From Bacteroidales bacterium (GTDB lineage Bacteria; Bacteroidota; Bacteroidia; Bacteroidales; JAGOPY01): a stretch of DNA of 64,000 nucleotides. The notes beneath the pieces were generated by a model, which saw only the letters and a list, made by a program, of their open reading frames with translations, did no database searches and was not told the DNA's origin. Both the position numbers and the translations under genes were made by a program. Shown piece by piece: positions 1 through 10,196 of the stretch; positions within the stretch are counted from its first letter, which is position 1; every line of letters starts with the position of its first letter. The stretch spans positions 68,251 through 132,250 of the forward strand of contig JALNZD010000006.1 of NCBI GenBank assembly GCA_023229505.1, given 5' to 3'.

Positions 1-2615
1 AAAGTACCGCAAATTGGAGCAAGTATTATATAAGATAAGGGAGGATCAGGCGGTGTGGAACAGGCCGGCGGGTCAGACGTAAAACCACCGGCACCTGCAG
101 ATGGGACAGCCCCTATATTTATAGTAGGAATGGCTTCGTCCTGTGCCACGATGTAGTAGGAAACAACATCACCCAGCACAACACCCGAGCCAAATGTGAA
201 TGAGTATTGATCTCCACCAAGCCAGGTAGCGGTAGCGGCATTCCAGGCATTGTCATTGATTTTCCAATAAAGCACAGGAAGGCCTGTTCCGGCTGTTGGA
301 ACACCCGTAGCATCTGTTATGGTAGCGACCAAAGTTGAGGCAGAAGTAGATGATGTATTCGGCAAAGGAGTGAAAGCAATATTGGGGGGGGTAAGGTCTG
401 TACCCATTCCGCCGAATTCATCAGCACCCATATCAGGAGCAGTGGCCGGTGAAACAGGGTTGTCAGGATAACCGGTATTGGGGTACCTTGCATCTCCATC
501 GTAATCGGAAATAATATCAACAGGTGTTGTCACAACAATACCTCCGCTCTCACATTGCGTGGGCACATTGGTTCTCATGTGGAGGTTATATGGATGAGTA
601 ATTTTATTTAAAAATGGAGGATTTTCCGAAACTGATGCTGCATCAGCAGGAGAAACGCGGGCCTGAAAATCGGCCAGTGTCTGATCTGCATTGGTGCCAT
701 CATAAAATATGAGATTATTCGGACCGGGTGTGCCGGCATAAAAGTCATTATTGTTCGATGTGGTAGCGTATGTGCCAATACTGGTTGAACTGCGACGGTA
801 TGCAACAGTAAATCCTGTCGCTCCGGGCGTAGAGACATTGACAATAATGTTGTTCTTTAATTCAACTGTAGGAGTCGTGGAAGCATATATCCCGTCGGTC
901 CCGAAAGCAGCACCGGTAGAAGAGGCATTAAGAAATACGGAGTTGTTATAACAACCATGTGAAGTACCGCCTGAAAAATAAATTCCATGGACAGCCGTGG
1001 CGCCTGTCGCGTCAGGTGCATATAATTCGGATATGAAGTTATTGTATAAATATATGTTTGTGCCGGAGCTCACATAGATGCCATAAAGTGTTCCGGCTGT
1101 CGAGTTCATATTCAGGTTCTGTATCTTATTGTTAGAAAAATTTCCGGTAGTGCTGCCTGATGTATAAAGACCATAAACCGTATTATTTGCATCCAAAATA
1201 TTGGTGATGGAATTATCATAGAAATTTTTAGTAACACTGGTGTTAGTGTTGTAAAATCCATACGTAGTGCCACTTGACGCAATAGTAATATTATTGACAG
1301 TATTGTCATGACAGTTGAGCACGTTACTGCCGCCGGGTATATAGAAAATATAAGTGGTTCCGGCACCTGGCGTTGACTGCGTGCGGAAATTGTTGGATAC
1401 CGTATTATTATTAACATTTATCGTGCCGTCCGTAGTTGGAGAACAGGAGAAATATAGGTAATAGATAGACCCTGTGGATGTGGCTATTGCAGAGCCTACA
1501 ACATTATTGGATACATTATTATTGTAAAAGTTAGCAGTGACCCCGCCGGTTGAGATATATATAAAGTACACCGTACCGCTGGTATGATCCGAGATCGTGT
1601 TGTTGATGATGCTGTTGTTGTAATAGTTTACGGTATTGGAAGTCCCTGATGATCCACTTCCGGAACTATAAAGAGCGTAAAAGGAACCCGTGCCACGGTA
1701 ACTCATACTGACGGTATTATTATACACATCAACATTGGCGTTTGTAGCAGTCCCGAAATACATAATATACTGAGATGCAGACCCCATGTCAGATATCCCG
1801 GTAAATGTATTGTTGGCAATTTTTACCCCGTTCTGGTAATAACAATAAAGGCCATAGCTGGCAACTGTTCCTGCTGACTTGCCCAGACCAGTAACAACAT
1901 TAGCGCCATCTACCCCTAATTCATTATTCTGGTCATAATAAGTAAAAGGAGTTGCATCAGCACGCCCGTACAAATAGAATGCATGATAACAATTTGAAAC
2001 AGTCAAACCGAAGAACTTGTTATTTGAGTTCGTGCCGGCAATATCCGAAACAACAAGTTGGGTTGTCGAAGTTGTGGTGTGGTTATTAGAATAAATTGCA
2101 CGGGAATTTGTATTATTTTGACTTAGTGTCATGGTACAGTTCTTTATCGTGTTATTCTGTGACCCATTGGTTTCAGAGGTTTTGAGAATGGCATATGCCC
2201 ATTCCATAAGTTCGGCAGAGGTGGTATTAACCGGGTTTTCCTGGATGTTAATTCCATCAAAAGTCACATAATCGGCACCAGCCAAACAAATGACATAATC
2301 CATCGTTCCAATGCCCGGTGTGGCGGCTGTGATCAGCGGATTTGCTCCTGCGCCGCTTTTTTGAAAGATGATCTGGTCGGTTGTCGTCCCTGTTGTTGTT
2401 GTAATCAACCCGGCAGTTGGAGTGGAGAATGTTTCGGTATGCCCGGCAGCTATGTTAAAAGTGACTCCGCCGGAACCAACGCCCAGGGTGTTTAATGCTG
2501 AAATTGCAGCTTCAATGGTTGCATAATCACCGGGAATTATTTTGGTCCCGGTTAACTGCCCGAAGGCAAACTGAAATGTAATCAGCGAAACAATGAGTAG
2601 TAGATTTTTTTTCAT
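1..2615 (-). CDS. Secreted right-handed beta-helix protein, C-terminus beyond window
   Basis: The reading frame is open from the ATG at 2615 to the window edge (about 871 codons), so the stop lies outside. The N-terminus is a signal peptide (MKKNLLLIVSLITFQFAFGQ) followed by LTGTKIIPGDYATIEAA, nearly the same as the start of the next gene (2856-9983). The body is rich in Asn/Thr/Ser with repeated 'NNTV' and 'YGIY' strands, typical of parallel beta-helix surface proteins. From about residue 740 there is a PDMGADEFGG segment and an Ig-like stretch also found in the paralogue. It is probably a T9SS substrate, but the sorting domain is not in view. No function or ligand can be assigned. Confidence 0.85.
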   Translation of the reverse strand, partial: MKKNLLLIVSLITFQFAFGQLTGTKIIPGDYATIEAAISALNTLGVGSGGVTFNIAAGHTETFSTPTAGLITTTTGTTTDQIIFQKSGAGANPLITAATPGIGTMDYVICLAGADYVTFDGINIQENPVNTTSAELMEWAYAILKTSETNGSQNNTIKNCTMTLSQNNTNSRAIYSNNHTTTSTTQLVVSDIAGTNSNNKFFGLTVSNCYHAFYLYGRADATPFTYYDQNNELGVDGANVVTGLGKSAGTVASYGLYCYYQNGVKIANNTFTGISDMGSASQYIMYFGTATNANVDVYNNTVSMSYRGTGSFYALYSSGSGSSGTSNTVNYYNNSIINNTISDHTSGTVYFIYISTGGVTANFYNNNVSNNVVGSAIATSTGSIYYLYFSCSPTTDGTINVNNNTVSNNFRTQSTPGAGTTYIFYIPGGSNVLNCHDNTVNNITIASSGTTYGFYNTNTSVTKNFYDNSITNILDANNTVYGLYTSGSTTGNFSNNKIQNLNMNSTAGTLYGIYVSSGTNIYLYNNFISELYAPDATGATAVHGIYFSGGTSHGCYNNSVFLNASSTGAAFGTDGIYASTTPTVELKNNIIVNVSTPGATGFTVAYRRSSTSIGTYATTSNNNDFYAGTPGPNNLIFYDGTNADQTLADFQARVSPADAASVSENPPFLNKITHPYNLHMRTNVPTQCESGGIVVTTPVDIISDYDGDARYPNTGYPDNPVSPATAPDMGADEFGGMGTDLTPPNIAFTPLPNTSSTSASTLVATITDATGVPTAGTGLPVLYWKINDNAWNAATATWLGGDQYSFTFGSGVVLGDVVSYYIVAQDEAIPTINIGAVPSAGAGGFTSDPPACSTPPDPPLSYIILAPICGT

Positions 2616-2802
2616 TATACTTGGTTTTAAATTTGTCAATCAAAATAAAAAATTATATAATTAACATATTCAATACATTATCATTTTTTTAATCACTAAA
2701 ATTATAATTAAAACTTGAAAAACAAAAAAATTAATCTATTTTTTATACCCTATCTTCTCCCTTTGTTTTTAAAAAATATTTTTCCAAATCCCTTTATTGC
2801 AA

Positions 2803-2834
2803 TAAAAAAAGGGCTTCTGCAGAAAAAGAAGCCC
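2803..2834 (-). terminator. Rho-independent terminator of the 2856-9983 gene
   Basis: A 7-bp stem, GGGCTTC (2811-2817) with GAAGCCC (2828-2834), lies 22 bp beyond the stop codon of the minus-strand gene. Read on the minus strand it is followed by a run of seven T (2804-2810). This is the clearest intrinsic terminator in the window. Confidence 0.8.
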
Positions 2835-2855
2835 TAAATAAAAATGTAATTTATT

Positions 2856-5800
2856 TTATTCGGTAATCAGAACTCTTCTTGTCAGGCTGGTATTATTGCT
2901 CCTGATCACCACTGTATATAATCCTGCCGAGGATGATCCAAGATCTATCACCTTCTGGCTTTTACCGTTAACCGTCATCTCATAATCTTTATAAACTTTC
3001 ACTCCCAGTTGGTTATAAACAGTAATGGTGTATGATTCTATTACCGTGCTGACGATTGACACCGTGAATAAACCATTGTTCGGTACAGGATAAACGCTGA
3101 TCCGGGTTCCGGGCAATTCATCCATTCCCACGAAGATCACCTGCACATGGTTGGATTCTTCAGAGCTGCAACCGTTTAAAGTCACAATGGTCCAGTAATA
3201 GCCTTGTTCCGTTGCCTGGTAATCCTGGTCAACAGCTCCGGGAATCAATACTTCATCGTAATACCATTGGTTACCTGCAGGTGCACTGCTGTGCAGCAGG
3301 TATGACTCATCAACAGTCACCACCGGTGTTGCCGGAATCGGGTTTACCCTCACCTCATAAGCCGGTGAAGGAGCGCCGAAGCCGCAAATATTCTCTCCGG
3401 ATACCGTGATATCGCCTGTTACAGCATCCAATGCAAAATCAACTAAGATGCTGTTGGTATTTCCTCCATGGACGATAGTAGCGCCTGCGGGCACGATCCA
3501 GTTATAACCCACAGCATTGGGAATCGGGTTCACGGAATAGCTGACACCCTGTGTTCCGGCGCATAGCTCTGGTGTACCGGTTATTTCACCGGCAGCACCA
3601 GGGTATGCCATAACGGTCACACCGAAGGTTGCCGGAGAGGCTGCGGAACATCCGTAGGTATTCGCATAATTCACACTGACGGTCTGAGCGCCTGCACCGA
3701 ACCAGTTCACTTCGATCTGGTAGGTTCCCTGTCCGGTTACAATCGTACCGCCTGAGGTAACCGTCCACACGTAATTGCTGTACCCCGTTTCCGTGGTATA
3801 GACATGCAGACCTGAATTTACGCATGTCATATTGGAACCGGTGATAGTCGGTGTAGGCAGGTTACCAACCGTGACATTAAGGGTTGTCGGTGCGGCAGCA
3901 GGGCAGCCGCTGGCACTGGTATAAGTTACGCTGACGGATTGAGCGCCCGCGCTGTTCCACTTAATGGTGACGGTGTTGGTTCCTGCACCGGCCATGACCT
4001 GGCCACCGGCGGAAACGGTCCATACATAACCGGTCATTCCGGCTTCTGTGCTGTAAACGTAGCTCGAAGTAATACAGGCAACATTCGGGCCGGTAATAGT
4101 GGGCACAGGCAGCGGATTAATGGTAACTGCCAGGCTTGACGGGCTGCCGTCGCCGCATACGCTCGTGCCATAAACGGTAACATTCCCGGAAACAGCAGAA
4201 CTGTTATAGCTAACTGTAATACTGTTCGTACCGGCACCTGCTGTTATGGTTCCACCGGGAGGTACTGTCCATACATACCCTCCATAGGCATAAGTAATAG
4301 GTGGAACGGTGTAAACATGTCCGGAAGTTGCCTGGCAAATCGAAGTCGGGCCGGTGATAGTACCTGCTGCCAAAGGGACCGGGCAGAGTGTGGTGAATAC
4401 CTGGTCTTCACCATTGGTCGTACCGGTCGGGTTCTGCCCGACACAACGGAAATGATAAGTTGTGTTATAAGTCAGGCCTGAGATGTCAGCATAGACAGCA
4501 GTCGGTGTGTTACCGGTCACTGTTCCCGGTATCCCGGCGATGGTATAGCTATATGATGCTGTCAATCCCCACTCGAAAGTAACCGTAGTATTCTGGTTAT
4601 TGGCATTTATAGTTCCGTTGAGGCGTGCCGTAAAATTCCCGATGTTGCTTGCCGGGTTTGTAGTGACGATTGGAGGAGCAGCACCGGTTGTGAAAGTCAG
4701 GTCAGCTCCGTTAACGGTACCACCGGAGCTTGAAGCTACTACCCTGAAGTGATACAGTGTATTAATGGCCAATCCGCCAATATTCGCACTTACAGGTGTA
4801 GCAGTGCTTCCGTTAACCGGGCTCTGATCAGCAGTGACCGTAAATCCATAAGAATCGGTCTCTCCGTATTCAAATGTTACGGTAGTAGCGTTGCAGGCGG
4901 CATTGACTGTTCCGTTCAGGGTTGCAGTGTTACTGGCGATATTAGTGGCTGCAAGGGTTGTCGCCTCAGGAGCACCGGGATCGGCAGATACTATGGTCAG
5001 ATCATTCCCGTAAACAGTAACACCATCTGATGTCACACCTCTTGTCCTGAAGTGCCAGGTAGTTGAAGGCGGCATAGAAATCACCGTGCTTATGGCTGTT
5101 GGGGTTGTACCTGTGATGGTTGCAGGGGTTCCGGCAACCGATGTGCCATAGGAAGTTGTAGGACCATAATCAAAGAAGCTATCGACCGTCAATCCGTTGG
5201 CATTGATAGTACCATTCAGCGTTCCTCCTCCGCAATTCAAGCCCGACGCGGCTAAAGTAACCACTGCAGGATTCGTGCCGAATTCATAAGCACCGATATC
5301 CGGCGGGTTGGTCCGCGTTGTACCGGCATAATCCAATGGTACTGTTGCCAGGTAAATTCCCTGGTTGTCGATATCCGTACTGCTTGGATGCAGATCTGTA
5401 GCTGAAGCGAATATTGGATCCGCGTTTTTGGAATTGGCATCCTGGCCCGTTGCTGTCTGCCATGCGGCAAGAGTGGTCCGATCAGATGCTAAATACCCTA
5501 AAATACCAGTAGCACCGCTGACAAAATAATCGTTGTAATTAATATTGGTGAAAGCAGTATTGGCAGCCTGTGAATTGATTGCATAAGCTTTATCTGTCGT
5601 AACAGTAGTGTTGTCAAAACTGTTCACGAAAATATTGTCTCTGACATCCAGCGAAGTTGAAGTAGAGCTGTTAAAGAAAGCGGTAGTAACCGTGGCGGCG
5701 CTGTAACCTGCATAAGAACCAAACAGATTTACCGAATTATGGTACACGCTCACACCTCCCATCGTTCCGTCTATAGCAAGACCTATCCCCCAAAATGTGG

Positions 5801-8800
5801 TGCTGGCATCACCGGTGCACTTGATATCAGTAACGATATTATTGGCAACCTGGATATTACTTGAAACAAGTGTGGTTACAAGATTAATACCCCTGGCGCC
5901 ATAACCACCTGTATTTGTATTTAACAAACCACTGATCTGGTTACGTGTAATGGAAACATTTCCGGTAGTGCTGAAAACATAAATACCATAAGGCGGTGTA
6001 GAGGATGCAGTGCTAAGAGTACCAATTGTGTTGCCCGTTATGGTGAGGTTCGAATTTGCATTAGCTGAGGATGCTGCAATCCCTCTCGGTCCGCCTGAGG
6101 TACCGCTGAATACTGAAATAGTATTATTTGAAATAGTACTGTTTATAGTACCAGTGGCAAACCAGATACCAGTCAGGTTAGAGGCATCAGTAGTATTAGC
6201 TATATTGCCAATAGTATTGTTGGAAACAGTAGCTCCATCAGCACCCTGTACATACAATGCTGCTAACCTGATCGAATTGGTACCTGATGTTGAAAGGTCG
6301 TTCTGAGTTAACAGCAGGCCACTTCCGTTTCCTGCTGCAACAACAGCATTACAGTAAACACCAATGTATGCTTTCTGAACGGTGTTATTGCGCAATGTTA
6401 TGTTCGTATAATAACCTGGGCTTCCGGAGGTAGTACCATCAGAAACAATTACAGCCGAACTGCTGTTTATACCGTTGATGATATTACAGTTCTTTACTGT
6501 TACGTTGGTAATTGGTGTAGTACCTGTGGAACCGATCAAAATGACCTGTGGAGTAGTTGCACTGGAATTTTCAATCGTTAAATTCCTATCAGTACCCCCG
6601 GAGTTCGATCCGTCAATAATGAAATGGCTTTCCAGGATTCTGAAAATTTGTGAACTTGCAGAAACCCCTGTGATTAATGATGTAACACCAGTAGAAGGTT
6701 TTAAAGTAACCGTATTTGTGGAAGTCGGTTTGTTATCGTTGTTAACGCTTACAATTAAAGGGAAAGTTTCAGTAGGATAAGTAGCATCGGTCAGTAAAAA
6801 TGTTACCGGACCACTTACACCGCGCATGTTAAGATCCGCTATTGCCGCTGTAATTGTTGCATAAACGCCAAACATAGCTTCCCTGTTTTCGGATCCCGGA
6901 ATCTGGAAATTGTTCACAAAAAGTTCACCCTCGTATGGCCTACCGTTTTCCATTGGAATCCAGCTTACTTCTTCAACTTCCGTCATTTGCCTGACAGACT
7001 TTGGTTTGAAGGAGGTTTCAGTTGTTTCATTATATTCTCCTCTTTTTTCTTCCACTTCAACATCAATTTCTTTCATAACCCTCTTTACTGATTTTTCGAA
7101 AGAAATGTTTTTACCTGTTAAACTGTTAAATAAGGCAAGACCGACAGTATAGTTTCCACTAAGAGGTACCATAACACCATAGCTGCTGGGTGTTGTAGGT
7201 GGCGTAGCAGCAGCCGGAGGATTTATGGTAAACCCGGATGCTCCGGCCGAAGGAAATGATCCGGCATTTGGCGTGGGAGCCATATCCTGTGCAACAACAT
7301 AATAGTATACCATATCCCCGAGGACAGCACCGGCTCCAAAAGTGAAAGTATAAGTGCTGCCGCTAACCCATGTGGCCGTTTCAGGGGTATACGACCCGCT
7401 GTTGATTCTCCAGTACAACACCGGAAGGCCGATACCTGCAGTAGGAACGCCGGAATCATCCGTGATAGTGGAAGTGAGAGTACGTGCACCTGTCAATGAG
7501 GTATTTATCAATGGAGTATAAACAATAGAAGGCGGTGTCGTATCAAGGTATATGCCGGCAAACTCATCGGCACCTATATCAGGCGTGGTTGCATTTCTTG
7601 CCTGGCCGTCAAAGTCGGTGGTGATACCGGAAATGGGTACGCCACCGCTTTCAATTTGAGTGCCTATTGCTTCATTTATATGTAAAAAGTCAGCGCTGGA
7701 GCCACTTAAACTTTTGAAATTGGGATCTTCTGTAATTGATGCGGCATCTCTAGGGCTAACGAGGGTTTTATATTCCGAAAGCGTTTGCGTTGCAGTTACT
7801 CCATTAAAATAGATAACCCTTGTCGCGCCTGGGGTTCCGGCAAAAAATAGGTTATTATTCGAAACACTTGTATAATTTGCCAGATCAGCCGATGAGCGCT
7901 GATAGGCAACGGTCAGACCTGTCCCTGCGGGTGTCGATTTGTTCACAATGATATTGTTTCTAAGGGATAAAGCTGCCGTTGTTGCAGTTGCTGAGGAAGT
8001 AACAAAAAGACCCGATGTACTGAAGTTTGCACCGGTTGAACTAGCATCTAAATACACATTATTATATGAAACATTAACAGCAGAGGTTGTTGTGGCTGTG
8101 GTGATGTTGATCCCTCTGACCGAAGGTGCGGTTGGTCCGGTAGAACTGGCGAACGGCGCTTTTATATCACCGATTAAATTATTGTAAATATTCGCAATTC
8201 CGGATGTTCCAAGGCTACCTTGCAATAATCCTGATACTGTTGGTGCTCCGGTAGAGGTACTTTGGATATTATAGATTTTGTTATTAAAAATATTCGGTGA
8301 GCTGCTTGCCTGGTTGATCCCGGCAATGGTTAACCCAGCTCCTGAAATATTATATACTTGATTTCCTGAAACTGTCCTGGTACCGCTAGTCGTAAATGTA
8401 TAGATACCATATAAAGTTCCGGTTCCATTATGAGTTAAGTCCCTGACAACATTATTGTTAAAATTTTCAATAGTCGGAGACGCTATATTATATATACCAT
8501 AAAGTACTGAAGTACCTGTTATTTTAATACATGTTAAAGTGTGTATCAGGTTGTTATTCACAACAATGGTTCCTGTTGAAGTTTGAATACCGTACATAGT
8601 GCTGCCTGTACCGGTACCATCTATACTCATATTGGATATAGTATTATTGGTTACCGTCTGGGTAGCACCTGAAGATACATAAATACCTATGGTGGTTCCA
8701 CCTGTCGTCCCGATTCGTGAAATATTATTAATTGTATTGCTGTTTATTGTAACTGAAGTAGCAGCTCCTGAATTATATATGGGATAAAACACACCACTTC

Positions 8801-9983
8801 CGGTGAGTCCAGCAGCACTGTAATTCAGGTTTGTTATACTATTTCCATCGATGCTGACATTAGCTGCACTGGAGCTGCTGTAAATGCCATAAAATACACC
8901 TGAGGTGGCTGAAAGATACTCTCCCGTAAGCACATTATTGTTAATGTTTACGGTATTGCCTGCTGCCGTGGAACCTATCGCGTTTTCAATCATGGCAACC
9001 TGTGAAGTTGTCCCTCCGCCTTTTATGGTGAGCGTATTATAATTTATGTTGGCATTGGCACTTATACCGGCTTGGGCATATATTCCTCTTAAAGTTGATG
9101 GATGGTTCACCCCAGAGCCATCATTGTTATTAATCGTATTGTAGGATATATTAACCCCCCACTGATAATTTGCCCTTATTCCGGCAGCAGGGTTAGTTGC
9201 ACCGGTTGCACCGCCATAATTCAGAATAGTGTTTCCGGTTGATATTGAAGTACCTCCGACATCATTACCTGTATCGCCCAGCGTAAATGGCGAAGCAGCA
9301 GCATAACCATTTAAGACAATTCCATAGCTACAATTCTGGAGAATATTGCCGAAGAACATATTATACGAGTTGGATCCTTCAGCAACCGTTGGTGTCAATG
9401 CCGTGGTTTGAGCTGAAACGGTCGCGTTTACAACATTAATTGCTTTTGACCCTTCTACAGATGGTCCGCTGCCTGATGCATTATTTACCCGGCTTAAATT
9501 TACCACGCAATTTTTAATCGTGTTATACTGGCAACCATTATCAACGGCAGCTTTAAACAGTGCATAACCATATTCCATGGTAGCAGGATTGGTTGAATTC
9601 GGATCATAAAGATCTATTCCATTGATGGTGACATAGTCGGACCCTGCTAAGTTCCAGATACCATCCTGTACTGCCGAGCTTGGCGTGTTCGTTCCCGTGT
9701 TTGCCGTAATCAATGGATTTGCCCCTGCACCGATTTTTTGAAAAATAATAGGATTGGCTGCAGTCCCGGTCGCGGTTAGTGAAATGACAGCGGTTATTGT
9801 TTCTGTATGTCCGGAAGTCACGTTAAAAGTAACCCCACCGGCGCCAACGCCCTGGGCATTCAGGTCTGTAACTGCAGCGGCAATCGTTGCATAATCACCG
9901 GGAATGGTTTTTGTCCCGGTTAACTGCCCGAATGTCATTTGCACAACAATCAGGGCGAAACATAATAGTAACAGTTTTTTCAT
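2856..9983 (-). CDS. Giant multidomain beta-helix surface protein with T9SS type A sorting domain
   Basis: A 2375-residue secreted protein. Residues 1-20 are a signal peptide (MKKLLLLCFALIVVQMTFGQ). About 20-820 form a first beta-helix with many NNTI/YGIY repeats, followed by an Ig-like part. About 940-1030 is an unusually charged linker, then a second beta-helix (about 1034-1570). Three fibronectin-III-like modules (TTVTFEYG, YHFR motifs) span about 1573-1865, four PKD-like modules (ITGPxxxC, YVWTV) about 1866-2210, and an Ig-like module follows. The last 80 residues (from ISVYPVPNNGLF) are a T9SS type A sorting domain, so the protein is expected to cross the outer membrane by T9SS and be anchored or released. 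The upstream gene is a tandem paralogue. An adhesin or matrix role is inference only. Confidence 0.93.
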   Translation of the reverse strand: MKKLLLLCFALIVVQMTFGQLTGTKTIPGDYATIAAAVTDLNAQGVGAGGVTFNVTSGHTETITAVISLTATGTAANPIIFQKIGAGANPLITANTGTNTPSSAVQDGIWNLAGSDYVTINGIDLYDPNSTNPATMEYGYALFKAAVDNGCQYNTIKNCVVNLSRVNNASGSGPSVEGSKAINVVNATVSAQTTALTPTVAEGSNSYNMFFGNILQNCSYGIVLNGYAAASPFTLGDTGNDVGGTSISTGNTILNYGGATGATNPAAGIRANYQWGVNISYNTINNNDGSGVNHPSTLRGIYAQAGISANANINYNTLTIKGGGTTSQVAMIENAIGSTAAGNTVNINNNVLTGEYLSATSGVFYGIYSSSSAANVSIDGNSITNLNYSAAGLTGSGVFYPIYNSGAATSVTINSNTINNISRIGTTGGTTIGIYVSSGATQTVTNNTISNMSIDGTGTGSTMYGIQTSTGTIVVNNNLIHTLTCIKITGTSVLYGIYNIASPTIENFNNNVVRDLTHNGTGTLYGIYTFTTSGTRTVSGNQVYNISGAGLTIAGINQASSSPNIFNNKIYNIQSTSTGAPTVSGLLQGSLGTSGIANIYNNLIGDIKAPFASSTGPTAPSVRGINITTATTTSAVNVSYNNVYLDASSTGANFSTSGLFVTSSATATTAALSLRNNIIVNKSTPAGTGLTVAYQRSSADLANYTSVSNNNLFFAGTPGATRVIYFNGVTATQTLSEYKTLVSPRDAASITEDPNFKSLSGSSADFLHINEAIGTQIESGGVPISGITTDFDGQARNATTPDIGADEFAGIYLDTTPPSIVYTPLINTSLTGARTLTSTITDDSGVPTAGIGLPVLYWRINSGSYTPETATWVSGSTYTFTFGAGAVLGDMVYYYVVAQDMAPTPNAGSFPSAGASGFTINPPAAATPPTTPSSYGVMVPLSGNYTVGLALFNSLTGKNISFEKSVKRVMKEIDVEVEEKRGEYNETTETSFKPKSVRQMTEVEEVSWIPMENGRPYEGELFVNNFQIPGSENREAMFGVYATITAAIADLNMRGVSGPVTFLLTDATYPTETFPLIVSVNNDNKPTSTNTVTLKPSTGVTSLITGVSASSQIFRILESHFIIDGSNSGGTDRNLTIENSSATTPQVILIGSTGTTPITNVTVKNCNIINGINSSSAVIVSDGTTSGSPGYYTNITLRNNTVQKAYIGVYCNAVVAAGNGSGLLLTQNDLSTSGTNSIRLAALYVQGADGATVSNNTIGNIANTTDASNLTGIWFATGTINSTISNNTISVFSGTSGGPRGIAASSANANSNLTITGNTIGTLSTASSTPPYGIYVFSTTGNVSITRNQISGLLNTNTGGYGARGINLVTTLVSSNIQVANNIVTDIKCTGDASTTFWGIGLAIDGTMGGVSVYHNSVNLFGSYAGYSAATVTTAFFNSSTSTSLDVRDNIFVNSFDNTTVTTDKAYAINSQAANTAFTNINYNDYFVSGATGILGYLASDRTTLAAWQTATGQDANSKNADPIFASATDLHPSSTDIDNQGIYLATVPLDYAGTTRTNPPDIGAYEFGTNPAVVTLAASGLNCGGGTLNGTINANGLTVDSFFDYGPTTSYGTSVAGTPATITGTTPTAISTVISMPPSTTWHFRTRGVTSDGVTVYGNDLTIVSADPGAPEATTLAATNIASNTATLNGTVNAACNATTVTFEYGETDSYGFTVTADQSPVNGSTATPVSANIGGLAINTLYHFRVVASSSGGTVNGADLTFTTGAAPPIVTTNPASNIGNFTARLNGTINANNQNTTVTFEWGLTASYSYTIAGIPGTVTGNTPTAVYADISGLTYNTTYHFRCVGQNPTGTTNGEDQVFTTLCPVPLAAGTITGPTSICQATSGHVYTVPPITYAYGGYVWTVPPGGTITAGAGTNSITVSYNSSAVSGNVTVYGTSVCGDGSPSSLAVTINPLPVPTITGPNVACITSSYVYSTEAGMTGYVWTVSAGGQVMAGAGTNTVTIKWNSAGAQSVSVTYTSASGCPAAAPTTLNVTVGNLPTPTITGSNMTCVNSGLHVYTTETGYSNYVWTVTSGGTIVTGQGTYQIEVNWFGAGAQTVSVNYANTYGCSAASPATFGVTVMAYPGAAGEITGTPELCAGTQGVSYSVNPIPNAVGYNWIVPAGATIVHGGNTNSILVDFALDAVTGDITVSGENICGFGAPSPAYEVRVNPIPATPVVTVDESYLLHSSAPAGNQWYYDEVLIPGAVDQDYQATEQGYYWTIVTLNGCSSEESNHVQVIFVGMDELPGTRISVYPVPNNGLFTVSIVSTVIESYTITVYNQLGVKVYKDYEMTVNGKSQKVIDLGSSSAGLYTVVIRSNNTSLTRRVLITE

Positions 9984-10196
9984 GATTGAAAGATTATAGG
10001 TTTATAATTTATGGAAGAAATGTGAAAAAAGAAGTGAAATCAGCAGGACAGCGGTTTAAGCATAATTAACCTCTTGTTTCTAAATGAATTCGACTTTTTC
10101 AGTGATAAAGATAATTCTTTTTTAAAAGAATAAAAAAAACAAGGAAAATTTTTATTTTTACACCTATTCTAACTATACTCTCAAAATTTAAAGACC

